This document shows positions 48,352 to 61,662 of a DNA stretch of 64,000 nucleotides, piece by piece. The notes beneath the pieces were generated by a model. That model was given only the letters and a program-made list of their open reading frames with translations, did no database searches and was not told where the DNA came from. This stretch comes from Euborellia annulipes (lineage: Eukaryota; Arthropoda; Insecta; Dermaptera; Anisolabididae), in assembly GCA_023213315.1 (NCBI GenBank), contig JAKCPI010009310.1:149927-213926 (forward strand). The letters are read 5' to 3'. The first letter of the stretch is position 1. The number at the start of each line of letters is the position of its first letter. The position numbers were made by a program, and so were the translations under genes.

Positions 48352-48840
48352 TTCTCTTACCTATGTATATATGTAATAAAGACCTATATATAGAAAGGAT
48401 TGGATTCATGTCAAAAATTCGATTTCGAGATTTTGATGGAAATACACGTTTTGAGGTCCCCTGGATCCAAAAAAGTGGTTTTCGCAACATGGTCTGTCTA
48501 TGTGTGTGTGTACACCTCTGGGATGTGACACGAAGCTTTAGAACAAAATCGGCCAAAGAGTACTAGTACTTTACTGATGTACTTTTTCAGGTTTTTTTTT
48601 CAATTTTCTCAAAATTCTCCAACGATTTTGATTAAAATTCAAAAATCAATTATTTTGTAGATGCTCTTTAAAATGTATATTCTCATTTTGCCATTGAAAT
48701 CTTTTGAAGCCCACTTTTCTCTTGTACTTCATAGGAAATATAGGAGAAATGGTTGCCATGGTAACAAAATTTTTTCCCATGTTTATATTGAATTCTAATA
48801 CATGTATATCGGTTGAAACTAAACATATGTCGACACCAGA
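48352..48840 (+). mobile_element. Terminal-hairpin element, right end missing
   Basis: Starts ACTTTCTCTTACC and covers the family sequence to ATGTCGACACCAGAT. The right hairpin is deleted. Confidence 0.65.
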
Positions 48841-50229
48841 TTAAAAAAAATTTTTTTTGTTTATCGTCTTTTTCAAAATAGAAAATTTCTGTTTCCTTTG
48901 AAAAAGTAGTTGATTAAATAATTTATTAGCCGGATCTTTTCGGTACACCCGGTAGAATTTTTAGTTTTCGGTTGATTATTACATGGTACCTATGTTTGTC
49001 TTTCTTGTAAAATGACGAGAGGCCATTGTCGAATTTATTCTTTTCGAATATATCTGTATTAACCAGAGAATTCATCCCTATCACAAAGGATTTAGCAGTC
49101 TCAATTTGATATCCCAAGTGTTAGATTAAAATCAATTAAATCATTCATTGGCAATCGGATTGATCCATATGGTTGTGTGCTATCATCCATCTACCGCTGT
49201 TTGGTAGGTGAACGAGTATGTTGGTATTTATGTGTATGGTTGGGTATGGGATGGGCCTGGATGGGTGGTTTGGGTTGAAAGTTGAGTTGGGTGTGGGGAG
49301 AGGGGTAGTAGTTTGGGGAGGGAGCTATCGCTGCCGCCTGTATCGTAAATGCGATCGTTCGGTTTGATATTAAATCAAATCTAATTGAAACCTGTCAAGT
49401 TTTATCTCTCAAATGTTTCGAAAAAGCTCAAAAAAAAAAAAAAAAATCCGATCCATTTCATGAATGATGAGTAAAAGTTCTTTCTTCTTTAATAAATACA
49501 AATCTCTATGCAAAAATTATGCATTTTATAAAATATTTTTATTTTTTTAAATAATTATTTTCTTGGATCTGAAATCAATTATGATATTTATGAAAATCTG
49601 ATTTGCTCAGGGGCCCACACTTGTGGGTACGTGGATGGTGACATGATGATGGTGACCACGAGCTACCCGAGCTGGGATTGGTAGTCCTGTTCTTTACATG
49701 TTTGTCCCTTCCTTATATATTTTCAACAGGCGTCAGACCGTGCAACGGGCCGGCCTATTCTATCGTATTTCTTCTGGTCGCAAAAAAACCATTCCGCCGA
49801 CCCCGGAATAAGGCTAGGAAAGAAGTAGATTTATAAAAATCTGATGTGACTTGATTCACACAACTTTTCTCACCTTCGGCTGTTATCATTTCTTCTATCT
49901 TTCATATGAAGTTCAAGAGTAAATTGTTCTTCAAATATTTTTGAGAGCAGAATGAGAATATACATTATAAAGAGTGTATAAAATAACTGATTTTTGAAAT
50001 TTATTTAGTTTTGTAAATCCGTTGCTTATTTATTTTTGATAGAAATAAATTAAAAATTTTTTTTTCTCTATTCATTCACATAATAAATTATTAAAAAAAG
50101 AAAATATTTTTCATTTCTTTCATTGCTTTAAATGTGAAAATATACTGTTAAGAATAATGATAATCCGTTTGTGCTTTGACCTATCCCAAGAATACACTTT
50201 TCTACTTGGTTTTATTTCTCTTGTTGCAG
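48841..50229. other. Intronic; GC-richer patches 49190-49350 and 49600-49800
   Basis: The patches lack coding frames and known repeats. A hairpin-family fragment is at 49838-50010. Confidence 0.35.
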
Positions 50230-50334
50230 GTTTATGGCGACTGCTTACCTGACTATTTTTTGTGCCCTATCATCATCGGGAACTCAGACGTCGAGACTAC
50301 GTGGTCTTCAATTCAATCGGAAAGCCTACATTTA
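50230..50334 (+). other. Exon-like island, plus strand
   Basis: A pyrimidine tract with TTGTTGCAG before and GTGAGT after an open 35-codon stretch beginning VYGDCLPDYF. Antisense to the Sidestep-like gene. Could be an exon of a non-coding transcript or chance. Confidence 0.25.
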
Positions 50335-50844
50335 GTGAGTTCTCCTTTAAATTTTTACACTCTTAATTCATTTTTAATTTTAAGGCCTAAATGCTGACTG
50401 ATACATACATTTTTGACAAATTATTAAAAACATGACGAAATTATTTCGTTTCATTCAACTCACTTTTACAATACATGTGTTTAAAACAAGAATCAACTAA
50501 TACTTTTTATTGTCAAGCTATTCCATTTTATATTTACGTTTTGATGGAATATAGGCACCTGTTGTTGTTGAGTTGAAATGATTTTTATAAAATTTCATAT
50601 ACAGTAGGTCCTACCAACTTACGAGATAAATATTTTCATCAACTTTTGGTACATTTCTATAAAAAAAATAACATTTTATCTTTTTCCTCGAGTCGCCAGA
50701 ATAAAATGAATTTGTTTATGTTAAACTTTATTTCATTGACATTTCTAATGGTCTTATTAAATTGAAATATTTATATTCTAATATGTAATAAGCAATAATT
50801 AGGATATTTTAAACATCTCTTGAAATTTAGTGATTAGTGTTGTT
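50335..50844. other. AT-rich intronic sequence
   Basis: Nothing supported. Confidence 0.5.
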
Positions 50845-51045
50845 TTCACACAGTCTTTTCGGCAACTCAGGCTATATAAGACTTTTGACGATAACCCTTA
50901 TTTGAATATATATGTATTTGGGGCCCAGGCATTCTTATTTAAGCCATTTGATATCCAAATAGCTTAAATAAAATCATCGGACTTCCTTGGGTCCGAACCC
51001 GCGACCCTTGGTATACAAGGCAGGCGTGCTATCGAGATTAGTTTT
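50845..51045 (-). mobile_element. tRNA-derived SINE, partial
   Basis: Tail and B box (GGGTTCGGACCC, minus strand) are present. The head breaks off at GGCAGGCGTGCTATCGAG and the poly(A) is missing. Confidence 0.65.
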
Positions 51046-51162
51046 GTTAAGATACACAAAAAAAAATTATATTTGGAATATTTTCGCTGGATCAGATGTA
51101 TAAGGAAAGGACCGGAGAATAAAAGCCAGCAATTGATGGACCCTCTCACATCATCTTTAATT

Positions 51163-51207
51163 AGCAAATATTTCGACTGGCATCACGCCTAGTCATCATC
51201 AGTGCAA
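51163..51207 (-). ncRNA. Hammerhead-like ribozyme (canonical core)
   Basis: Minus strand: TTTGCA, CTGATGA, T, stem II GACT(A)GGC/GCCAGTC, GAAATATT, TGC. Stem III is ATAT; stem I has at least three pairs. Confidence 0.65.
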
Positions 51208-51346
51208 ACAAATGATTTGGTGGAGGGCCCGTGTCAAACAATGGTTGAGGATTATTTTAAAATTTTTCAGAGAAGCATGGTTCACGCAAGTGTGAGCGAA
51301 TAATCCTCAACCATTGTTTGACACGGGCCCTCCATCAAATCATTTG

Positions 51347-51393
51347 TTTGCACTGATGATGACTAGGCGTGATGCCAGTCGAAATATTTGCTA
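51347..51393 (+). ncRNA. Hammerhead-like ribozyme (canonical core)
   Basis: Mirror copy with CTGATGA at 51353-51359, a seven-pair stem II with one bulge, and GAAATATTTGC. Confidence 0.65.
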
Positions 51394-51889
51394 ATTAAAG
51401 ATGATGTGAGAGGGTCCATCAATTGCTGGCTTTTATTCTCCAAAAAAAATTGTTGATTCGTTGCCTATTTTTTCTGTCTAATAAAATAAACTTTCATTTG
51501 CATTATTGTTATTATAATAAATGTTTTGTCTATGAACGTAATAAATCTTACTTGAATGAAATACGTTTCTAATTAGAGAATAATAATTCTAATTCTATTT
51601 TGGCAGTCAACAAACACAGCACGCTCAAAGGTTATGAGCACCAAATAGCTGATAAATAAAGTTATTTAAGGGGAAATATTCATATCTTATGCAAACGAGT
51701 TAGTTCAGGCTGGTTATTAATTTTAAAAAGTTGAATTAAAATTAATTAACCATAAGTTGAAAAGATGATTTCTATTCCACAAAAAATTTAAGAGACGGAT
51801 TTTCCACCAATACATTGCAACTTCAAAACCGTAATCCACTCTTCTCTCAAACAAATAAACCTAAAAAGACCTAAAAAAAGTAAAAATCT

Positions 51890-52950
51890 GGTTTGCTGAT
51901 CGCACAGCATCTAACTTTCTCTTACCTTCGGGAATTGAACGTTGTGTTCTGTGCTTGTCACACCATCTTTTTTTGTGTCGATATATACCTAGTTTCCGGC
52001 AATTTATTAGATTTCAAATTGTAAAATTTAAATACATAGAAAAAAAAATCTGGTGTGACAGGTTGCACAGCACACAACGTTCTCTTACCCTTTGGCAAGA
52101 GAAAGTTGTGTACTGTGCTTGTCACACCAGATTTTTTGTATCGACACATAGTCTATTTAGTTTCCACCAATATACATGTATTATATTTTTTTTTTTTTTT
52201 TTAAACATTCACACTTTTTTCTCATTCACACTCACATAGTTTTTTTGGCAACTTAGGCCATATAAGACTTTATACGATAACTTGTATAAAATAATATCTA
52301 TTGGGGGTCCAGGCATATCTTTTTAAGTCATTTGGAATCCAAATGCCTTAAATAAAATCTTCGGATTGCCTGGGATCCGAACCCGCGACGTTCGGTATAG
52401 AAGGTAGGCACGCTACCAACTACTCCAAACCCCGTGGGCATGTATTAGAATTCAAGAGGTAAAATTTATAAACATGAGAAAATATTTATATTTTGCTACC
52501 TTGGCATCCATTTCTCTTATCTTTTCTATGGAGTCAGAAGAAGAGTCAGAAGGTTTCAATGACAAATGAGAATATACATTTTAAAGAGCATCTAAAAAAT
52601 AATTGATTTTTGAATTTTAATCAAAATCGATAAAGCAAATTTTGAGAAAATCGAAAAAAAAACCTTAAAAAGTACATATGTTAAGTAATGGTACCTTTCG
52701 GTTGATTTTGTTCAAAAACTTCCTGTTACTTCTCAGGGAGGCGCCTAACTTAAATATAAAATTTCAACCACCTAGCCCTTTTCATTCTTGAGATATTTGG
52801 TTCACAGGCACACACACCCTCACATAGACCATGTTGCAAAAACCTTTTTATTAGACTCAGAGGACCTCAATATACCTATCAAAATTATGACATCGAATCT
52901 TTGAAATGATCGCAATTACATATATTCGTAAGATAAAGTAAAACAAAAGA
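51890..52950 (-). mobile_element. Cluster of terminal-hairpin copies with a nested SINE
   Basis: 51890-52025 is a hairpin end. A second, cleaner hairpin (52049-52131) starts another copy. That copy is interrupted by the SINE 52184-52438 and resumes at GAATTCAAGAGGTAAAATT, ending near 52945 with GTAAGATAAAGT. Confidence 0.6.
52184..52438 (-). mobile_element. tRNA-derived SINE, full length, 9-bp target-site duplication
   Basis: CATGTATTA lies at 52175-52183 and 52439-52447. Reverse-strand B box within CGTCGCGGGTTCGGATCC, A box region GGTAGCGTGCC, poly(A) tail as T run. Confidence 0.8.
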
Positions 52951-53317
52951 AATCCACCATTTTATTTTATTTTTTTTCTCTCTATTTTGATTGGATATTT
53001 TAACTAACCAATAACAAATAAATCTATTTAATTATTTTATGATTTGGGAGGAGTTAAATAAAAGAAAAATAATTTTTTTCCTTTTTCCCCACCCATTTTT
53101 TTAAAATCCTTCCCTCAATCATAAAATAACTAATAGACAAACTTATAGACTTCTGTAAATTAACCAATCACAATTTTTTATTTTTCCACTCTCTTTGACT
53201 TTTGTGATTATCAATATTGACAATACTTTGCATATATATATATATATAAAAGTGGAATGGAAAAGAATAAGTACAGGTGCAGCAATGAAGAGAGCCTTTG
53301 GATGCCAAATACCGAAA

Positions 53318-53361
53318 AGGAGACGTTTCGGACAAAATTTATTCGTCCATCTTCAGTCCTC
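53318..53361 (-). ncRNA. Hammerhead-like ribozyme
   Basis: Minus strand: AGGA, core CTGAAGA, T, stem II GGAC/GTCC, GAAACGTC, TCCT. Stem I AGGA/TCCT is perfect. The right arm has lost its counterpart. Confidence 0.6.
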
Positions 53362-53521
53362 GTTGGCTTATAAATTAATTAGGCACAAAGTTGTCATTGT
53401 TGTTTTTGGCACGAATTTGTGCGCATGTATATTTTTTATAAAACAGGCGAGTGTCAATGTTTCGTGAGTGTCTATAAGATTTGGCATCCAAAGGCTCTCT
53501 TCATTTGCTGCACCTGTACTT

Positions 53522-53835
53522 TTTTTTTTTTTTTTTTTTTTATTAGGGGTGACCCCTCAGTCATTCCCTTCACATACATATATACAAAAATCCATATAAA
53601 TAACGTAGTAAAATAATAAAGTAGCAAGTTATATACATATAAATAACATAGTAAAAATAATAGAGTAGCAAGTTATATACATATAAATAAAATAGTAAAA
53701 AATAATAGAGTAGCAAGTTATATACATATAAATAACATAGTAAAAATAATAGAGTAGCAGGTTATATACATATAAATAAAATAGTAAAAAATAATAGAGT
53801 AGCAAGTTATATACATATAAACAACATAGTAAAAA
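53522..53835 (-). mobile_element. Poly(A)-tailed retroposon with tandem repeat, 11-bp target-site duplication
   Basis: CACCTGTACTT occurs at 53511-53521 and 53836-53846. The insert begins with about 20 T followed by ATTAGGGGTGACC, and contains five or so copies of a 44-45 bp repeat (TAGCAAGTTATATACATATA core). Minus-strand reading ends GGTCACCCCTAATAAAAA, a polyadenylation-like end. Confidence 0.7.
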
Positions 53836-53862
53836 CACCTGTACTTATTCTTTTCCATTCCA

Positions 53863-54566
53863 TAACATCAACAGCAACTTTTCTTCGAATTATATATATA
53901 AAAGTAAATAGGAGGGCTTTAACCTGTTTTGGTGCACTCTGACAATATGTCGGCCATATTCTATTAATTCGCGATTCACGTGTTGATTATCTAAGTCTTT
54001 TAAGTAAAAATAAATTGAAAAAAAAAAAAACAAAGACAAGAGACTTATAATTTTTATTATGCATTAACCCGCTCCAAGACACAATTTTTCTTTATCTAGA
54101 TGAATTTTATGATGCTTTTTGCTCTTTATACGTTCTTAAATATGAAGTGGTAATAAAAATATAATATTGTATTTGTTTAAGGTGTTTTCTTATTACCTTC
54201 GAATTATAATTGGATTTTATTATCTGTAATATCCGAGCCACTCATTAACTGCGATAATCACGTCTTGAATGAAAAAGATGACCATCCTGTAAACGTAATA
54301 TATTCCTAAAGAGACTATTCAATTTTTTACTTTCTATTAAATAATCGTATAAAGATTCTTAAATTGCAATATTGCGTCTAATAATTTAAGAATAAAATAA
54401 TAATGAAATTAATTAAATATCATATCTTTGGTTAATAGCTAAGTTAATAATAAAATTTATGCATTCAAGGATATACTGGTAATTTATAATATAAGGGATA
54501 ATTCACTTCAAAATCCTTTTTATTTTGTGAAATATGGAATTCGTTTGCCCTTAATTTTATATTTTT
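53863..54566. other. AT-rich intronic sequence
   Basis: Nothing supported. Confidence 0.5.
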
Positions 54567-55562
54567 ACTTTCTCGTACCCATATATGAAATATATAGGAG
54601 AGAAAGTATTGCGATCAGTCAAAAATTCGATGTCGAGATTTTGATGGATATACATGTTTTGAGGTCCCCTGAGTCCAAAAAAGTGGGTCCCGCAAATTGG
54701 TCTGTGTGTGTGTGTGTGTGTGTGTCTGTGTGTGTGGACAGATTTTTAGCATGAAGGAGTTGAGCTACCGGATTGAAATTTCATATTTAACTTAGGTACC
54801 TTTGAAGAATCTCAAAATAAGCTTTTGAACAAAATCGGCCAAAAAGTACTAGTACTTTACTGATGTACTTTTTCAGTTTTTTTCGATTTTCTCAAAATTC
54901 TCTCCAAGGATTTTTTTAAATTCATAAATCAACTATTTTTTAGATGCTCTTTAAAATGTATATTCTCATTTTGCCGTTGAAATCTTCTGAAGACCACTTT
55001 ACTCTTGGTCTTCATAGGAAAGATAGAACTGGTTGCCATGGTAACCGAATTTAAATCTTTTTCTTTTTATTAGATTAAAAATCAATTATTATTTAAATTC
55101 CCATTTATTTTTATTTTATTTGTGTCTTTAATTGCTTAGGAGAAAACATATATCTCTCTCTCTCTCTCTCTCACTTGCAAACATTATCGTGTCTCTCCGC
55201 CTTCTCTCATAGGCCTAATGTTAATTTCCTATAGGGATTTGTATGTTAATTTCGATTCAAAAGGGGGTCCCCTTTGGAACTTTTACGCATTTAAAATTTT
55301 TTTTTCCAATTCTTATGAAATTTTGTATTTATTTACGATTCTATATTGTGTATAAAATGTCCAAATATGAGATTAAAATTTTGAAAAATAACCATAGTTT
55401 ATTTCAAGCAGTCAACATTTAAAATGCAAGTTTGAAACTAAGGTGCTATGGGAAACTAAATATATATCGACTCAAAAAATCTGGTGTGACCAGCACGGTG
55501 CACAACTTTCTCTTACCGAAGGGTAAGAGAAAGTTGTGTGCTGTGCGCCAGTCACACCAGAT
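54567..55562 (+). mobile_element. Terminal-hairpin element with about 360 bp insertion
   Basis: The left part runs to GGTAACCGAATTTAAAT near 55060. An AT-rich insert with a TC microsatellite (55153-55173) follows. The family resumes at GGGAAACTAAATATATATCG and ends with a complete hairpin (55479-55561). Confidence 0.65.
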
Positions 55563-55744
55563 TTTTTTTTTTAATGTCACAAAAAATCTTATTTCTTGAC
55601 TCTCTCTTTGCTGTTGACTATTTTCAAATAATTATAATAATTTAAGGCATAAGGATTGTCCATTGTGTTTTATTATAGAGTAGTGGGAAAATTTATAAAA
55701 TACTATAATTTGAAGAATTTAATTTTTTTTATGCCCAGTTGCAC

Positions 55745-56017
55745 CAGGGCCGTAGCCAGAAAATAATTTCGGGGGGGGGGGGAGTTTGATTTGGTGGAAC
55801 AGTAGAAAAACAAAATCGTTTTAATTAAATAAATAAAATGGTGTTACTTATCATATATATTTATTAGAAAACCATTACCAGAATTTTGTTTGTAGTGATT
55901 CATTAACTATTATGTTGTGAATAACAACAAAGTAAGACGGACGCACTAAAATAAATATCTTTTTTTTTTTTCGGGGGGGGGGGATCAATCCCCCTTGATC
56001 CCCTAGCTACGGCCTTG
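55745..56017. mobile_element. hAT-type MITE, perfect 8-bp duplication
   Basis: AGTTGCAC lies at 55737-55744 and 56018-56025; ends are CAGGGCCGTAGCCAG and CTAGCTACGGCCTTG. Confidence 0.85.
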
Positions 56018-56025
56018 AGTTGCAC

Positions 56026-57376
56026 TAACATATCTCTGTTCTTAAACTCGTCTAACATCTTACAATTTGAAATCACGAATTCGGGCCTTAAGATCCTCTA
56101 TTTGTGCTTCCATCGCATAAATAATAACAATAAGATATATTTATTTCAAAAATATATATTAATATATTCTATATATAAATAGTTGAATAAGTAAATTATT
56201 TCGCTAAAAATGCCTCTGGGTCATAGCCCAAGAAGAGTTTTTACTTTTTATAAAGGGGTTCACAACGTCATGCGACAAAATTTTTATTTCAATTGAATTG
56301 GCAACCAACGGGGTCCAATGACATTCTAATCCGAAAAAGATCTCAAATAAATTAAAAAAAAAAAATAGAGGTTGTCAATAATCACACTTGGAGATGATAA
56401 TCTAGCCAATTTAATTTAATTTAAATTGGCCTGATTATGATCTACGAGTTTGATTATTGACAACCTTCTCTATCATATTGTTCACCAGACTGATCCCTTC
56501 ATCTTAAAAAAAATTTAAAAAGAAGAAAGCCAATGATGACAAATGAAATATCCAAAAACCTTTCTTCAGATAATCTTAAAAGCCAAGTGCTGTGAGTTCG
56601 AATCCCATGCAACTTCAATTTGGACCAAAAATTCTTTATTTTCTTAGGTCAACAGTTTCGAAGACTATCCGCGTCACCCATCCTCAGAATATTCATCATT
56701 TGAATGTTCTGGTGCGTGAAGCATAGTCTTTGAAAGTGTTAATAATTTGAAAGTGTTGCTTTTAAATTAATTAAATAAGTCTTTGAATAGAATTTTTGAC
56801 ACGATCGAAATATTTTTTATTAATATAGGCTATATTTATATAAATAGATAGATAGAGAGGTAAGAGAAAGTACAAATTTCTTGAAATGATTAGGAGAAAA
56901 ATAGTAATTTATTTGAAAATTATTTAATTATCAAATACTGGTTTAGAAACGTAATTTAATTGCGTAATTAAATTACATATAATTGAATTACTGTCCACTC
57001 CCGTTAAGAGAGTTCCGTATCTTTGATGATTAAGCCCTTAAAGGCTCCAAGAGAAAAAAAAAAATTTCATAGAGACAACACGCTGCTCGAAATTAGATTA
57101 CATTCGATTTAAGAGCCTTAGAGAAATTATTCTAATAAATTTCTTTATGGAATTTAAAAATTATTAATAACTAGGGCTCGGATTTCGCCCTATTTGCCTT
57201 TTTTTACTTTATGGCTTAAAATTCAGGCCAATATAATATGTATACGTTTCATAAAATTCTGAATAAAATAAGAGGCATTTGTTAGTGCCTATTTCATCTA
57301 TAAATGCCTTTTTAGTATCTATTTTAAGTTCAAATAGCCAATTTCGGCTTTTTTTTTTGAAATTTCAAAAAAAAAA
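56026..57376. other. AT-rich intronic sequence with a B-box-like string
   Basis: GAGTTCGAATCCC near 56598 resembles a B box without a matching A box. A short inverted repeat around 56370-56470 (GGTTGTCAATAATCA and complement) is a further unassigned element. Confidence 0.4.
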
Positions 57377-58044
57377 TCTGGTGTGACTGGCGCACAGCAC
57401 ACAACTTTCTCTTACCTTCGGTAATCGAAAGTTGTGTACTGTGCTTGTCACACCAGATTTTTTGTGTCGACATGTATTTAGTTTCCGACAGTAGGGTACA
57501 ATTGATATTCAAGATGTAAAATTTATAAGTATGGCAAAATGTTTATATTTTGATACCATGGCAACCATTTCTCCTATCTTTTCTATGGAGTACAAGAGTA
57601 AAGTGGTCTTCAGAATATTTCAATCACAAAATGAGAATATACATTTTAAAGAGCAACTAAAAAATAGTTGATATATGAATTTAAAAAAAAATCGTTGGAG
57701 CAAATTTTGAGAAAATCGAAAAAAACTGAAAAAGTGAATCAGTAAAGTACTAGAACCTTTTGGTCGATTTTGTTCAAAAGCTTCGTGTCACGTCCCATGG
57801 GGGTGCCTAACTTAAATATAAAATTTCAACTTCCTAGCTCTTTTCGTTCTTGAGATATTTTGTTCACAGACACACAGACAGACACACACACACACAGACA
57901 GACCATGTCGCGAAAACCACTTTTTTGGATTCAGGGGACCTCAAAACGTGAAGATCCATCAAAATCTCGACATCGAATTTTTGACATGAATCCAATACTT
58001 TCTCTCTATATATATATTACATATATACATAGGTAAGAGAAAGT
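57377..58044 (-). mobile_element. Terminal-hairpin element, full length, young
   Basis: Best reference copy: hairpin at 57378-57456, ending GGTAAGAGAAAGT. ACTTTCTCTTACC occurs near the left end and inverted at the right end, giving a 13-bp subterminal inverted repeat. Confidence 0.8.
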
Positions 58045-58149
58045 AAAAAGGTCGAACGAAAAACGGCGCCTCAGTTGAACTTCGCCCCCTCCGCCCTCAT
58101 TCAGCCAACTCTGTGCAAAAAAGGGAAATATTTTCTTTTTTTTTTTTAA

Positions 58150-58408
58150 ACATTCACACTTTTTTTCTCATTCACACTCACACACACATTCACACAGTCT
58201 TTTCGGCAACTCAGGCCATATAAGACTTTTTACGATATCCGTTATTGATAAATATACATATATGTGGTCCAGGCATTCTTATTTAAGCCATTTGGTATCC
58301 AATTGGCTTAAATAAAATCATCGGACTGCCTGGGGTCCGGACCCGCGACGTTTGGTATACGAGGTTAGCACGCTAACCTCTACACCAAGCCCCGAGGGCT
58401 ATTTTATC
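58150..58408 (-). mobile_element. tRNA-derived SINE, full length
   Basis: Minus strand: CCCTCGGGGCTTGGTGTAG head, GGTTAGCGTGC, B box in GCGGGTCCGGACC, then the family tail and poly(A). Located just beside the young terminal-hairpin copy. Confidence 0.8.
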
Positions 58409-61333
58409 TTTGTTTCCAAAAATAAGACATCAATTTTTTATATTATATTATTTCTTAAATCATGTCTTTTAAGTGCCTTTTTAAGTGCTTATTTCAATAA
58501 TTTTTAGTGCTTAGTTGCCTGCCTATTTTAAAGATCTTTAGTGCCTATAAATCCGAGCCCTATTAATAACTAGATTTTTTTCGAAATTTTGTACAAAGAG
58601 GGTTATTTTTTTTTTATTTATAAAAATTCTTTCCGTATAAGTAGTAAAATTTTTCCAAGTGTTTAGATTAATCTAAAGACTTTAATTATGATCTTATAGT
58701 ATGTATCGAAGGTGAAAATTGTTCTCTTTATTTTGAGTGAATTTTTATCTCGATTCATACACAAAAAAAAAAAAATTAACATTATGAAGTAAATTTAGGC
58801 TACAAGAAGCGCTTACTTTATCAACCTTTTAAATTATTTTTTAATATTCTTAATATCGTTTAAGTTTTTAATAAAAAATCTCCCTTAATAATTAACATAT
58901 TTCACAGATATTGATTTAATTATCTTTCTATTTATTTATTAATCTATATTGTTTAAATTCAAAAGTATGCAAATAAAAAATTTTTCATGACTCTTATCTA
59001 ACCTGTCACTGACATTAATCTGATAATATATTTTATATATTAGAGAAAAAAAATTTAAAAATAGAAAATATGGATTTTTCCAAAAATTAATTAATAACAA
59101 TAAATAAGTAAACCAGAGGAAATTTACGAAAAGAAATTGCACTCTTAGCTTGGGTAATTCATAGTTGTCACACTACTACTGTATTGTAATATTTTTATTT
59201 TATTTTTATAAGAACGAGGATTTGTATTTTAATCGTTAATTGTCTCTATATAAAAGATCTTTGCTAAAGAAACATAAAATAATCCGCATTGTCAATCTCT
59301 TATATTACATTTTTAATGAGGGGTGTGTTATTATTTAGCGCGAGTGTAGGAGGGTAATTTTCGAAATGGACTTTATCACACCACCCCATTTATTCATATA
59401 GATACATTTTTATTAGATTTTTTAAAATTATTTTTATTAAAGGCCAGAGTAATTTCGTGAAAACAACAAATAAAACTTGTCCTATTATTGAACTAATGTA
59501 CCCGAAACGTTAAGTTTTACTGCCCATTTGGTCAATATATATACGTCCAATGTGAAAATGTCGACCACGTGGCATTAAAGGCTATTTGGGAACCGGAATC
59601 TAATGTTTTACCCAAATAATAGAACAAAACTAATCAAGGTTTTAGAAAGCTTGTAAAAGAATATAGGACAATATAATTTAGATTTATAAACCAGAAGCGA
59701 TATTTACCTAAGGGCAAATTATATAGCTTCGTCCATTTCTGTTTTATTAAGAATTGTAGTGAATAATTAAAAGAAAAATAAATCGGAAAAATTACTTGAA
59801 AAGAGAAAGATTAAATGTCCTGAGACTTTCGTATAACTTGACTACGTATTGATAATGAGTTAACCAGGTTAATTCATTTTTTAGTCTCGCTTAAAATTCT
59901 AACAGGAAATTTTTTATAGCTTTAATTCTTTCCCTAACTAGGCCTATCTATTATCTTATTATACGTCTTATTTTGGGAGTTTTATTGAGCATCAATTAGG
60001 CTGATATCTCCATCACTTCATTATAAACACAGCCACAACTACAAGCAATTAATAATAAAACATTTGACCCCGTTAACACCTTATTTTTTTAAATATTTTG
60101 TAAAGAAATTTTCAAAAAAAAAAAAAAAATTGGCGGGAACCATACTCTCGCCCTACAACCTCAGGTTTAGAGGGGGTCCCCCAGGGCTAGGGAGAGAAGA
60201 GCGATCGCCTGTATCCACCCTTGATAGTAAATTAAAAATTATATTGATAGCTGCGCCCCCTGGACTCCCTTGCTGGCCTTAGGCGAGCTAATGCATCAAA
60301 TTTATTCTTGGTCACTGTTTTGAAATTTCCCTCTTTGACTCAACTTTCTTTTATTCTGGTCAATCAGCGCCCTGATAGGCACATACAAACAGGGACAGGA
60401 AGTCAGCGCCTCGCGCTTTAGAAATAGCCGAAGGCAACCCTACCACCGCTAGTAAAAGAATAAACTAATTCATAGTAGCTATATATTATTTTGTTTCGTG
60501 AAAATGAATTGACTGTGAAGAATTTGGAGTATTTATTTATTTCCCACCTAGTCGACCATTCTACCAATTTCAACTTGTTGACATGAAATATGTCACTCAT
60601 TTCAACTGAGAAAATATTTTCACATCTCATGAATATATATTTATTTAAATTCATTTAAAATGTAAAGTATATAAAATAATTTTATCATCATGAATTGAGA
60701 CAATTTATAAAATTAAAAAGATTGTTAATTAAAAAAAGAAATAATATTGTTTCTATATCTAATTTCAAATATTTCTAATATTATGCCCACATATTCATTA
60801 TTTCAAGTAATACATCCCTATTTAACAAATATTAAACTTAGTTCAAGAGTTATGTTTAAGCGTAAAATGAACAAATTCACGAGAGAGGGAGAAAAGAGAG
60901 AAATGAATTATTTTGCTTTTGAAATGTGAAATGTTTATTATTGTAGTTATATTTAACCAATTCCGGTATCATCATATATGGGAAAACTAATTAATTAATA
61001 ATATTATTATCCTAATGGAGACGGCTTTTGGTTTCGGCCATTCCGAATTAATAATTGCTTTGTTTGCTCTTTTTTTATCCTCTCCTTTTGAATATTTTGT
61101 TTTGGAAATAGCTTGTATTTTATTCCGTTTCTAGTTTGAAAGGAAATAAAAGTGTTAAGTTCAAAATAGTATAATTGATAAATGAACTGACGCATAGTGG
61201 CTCATTTTCCAAATCTAGCTGGACAAAAACATTGTATTGATAACAAAAATAACTTTTTTTTAAGTGTATTTTTATTAAATAATTAATAAAAATATTATTT
61301 TTAAAATTTTTTTTTAGGATATGATACCTTTTT
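58409..61333. other. Long AT-rich intronic stretch, few repeats
   Basis: No coding signal. 60140-60290 is GC-richer (GGGGGTCCCCCAGGGCTAGG) and may be a transposon remnant without definable ends. Confidence 0.4.
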
Positions 61334-61662
61334 ACTTTCTCTTACTTGTATATAAGTTAATATATATAGAGAGAAAGTATTGGATTCATGTCAAAAATTC
61401 GATGTCGAGATTTTGATGGATATATCACGTTTTGAGGTCGCCTGAATCCACAAAAGTGGTTTTCGCGACATGGTCTGTGTGTGTCTGGGTTCAATTTTAA
61501 GCATAAAGGAATTGAGCTAGAAGGGTGAAATTTTATATTTAAGTTAGACACCCACCTAGGGCGTAAAAATAAGCTTTTGATCAAAATCGGCCAAAAAGTG
61601 CTAATACTTTATTAATTTTAAACCTTAACCTTAACCTTTGGCTCTAGTTGAAACATTATGCT

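Larger units (their letters stand above)
51114..51441. mobile_element. Palindromic element with two divergent hammerhead-like ribozymes
   Basis: Near-perfect arms of about 145 bp start GGAGAATAAAAGCC and end with the complement. Both cores are canonical CTGATGA. Confidence 0.75.
53254..53862. mobile_element. Inverted-repeat locus with one hammerhead-like ribozyme, disrupted by a retroposon
   Basis: The outer arm TGGAATGGAAAAGAATAAGT recurs inverted at 53843-53862. The next part of the arm (GTACAGGTGCAGCAATGAAG) recurs inverted near 53480-53520. The two halves of the right arm are separated by the poly(T) insert 53522-53835. Confidence 0.65.

Noticed and set aside
61620..61640. Telomere-like CCTTAA repeats beside a ribozyme palindrome
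   Set aside because: Only three units, and not the arthropod TTAGG repeat.
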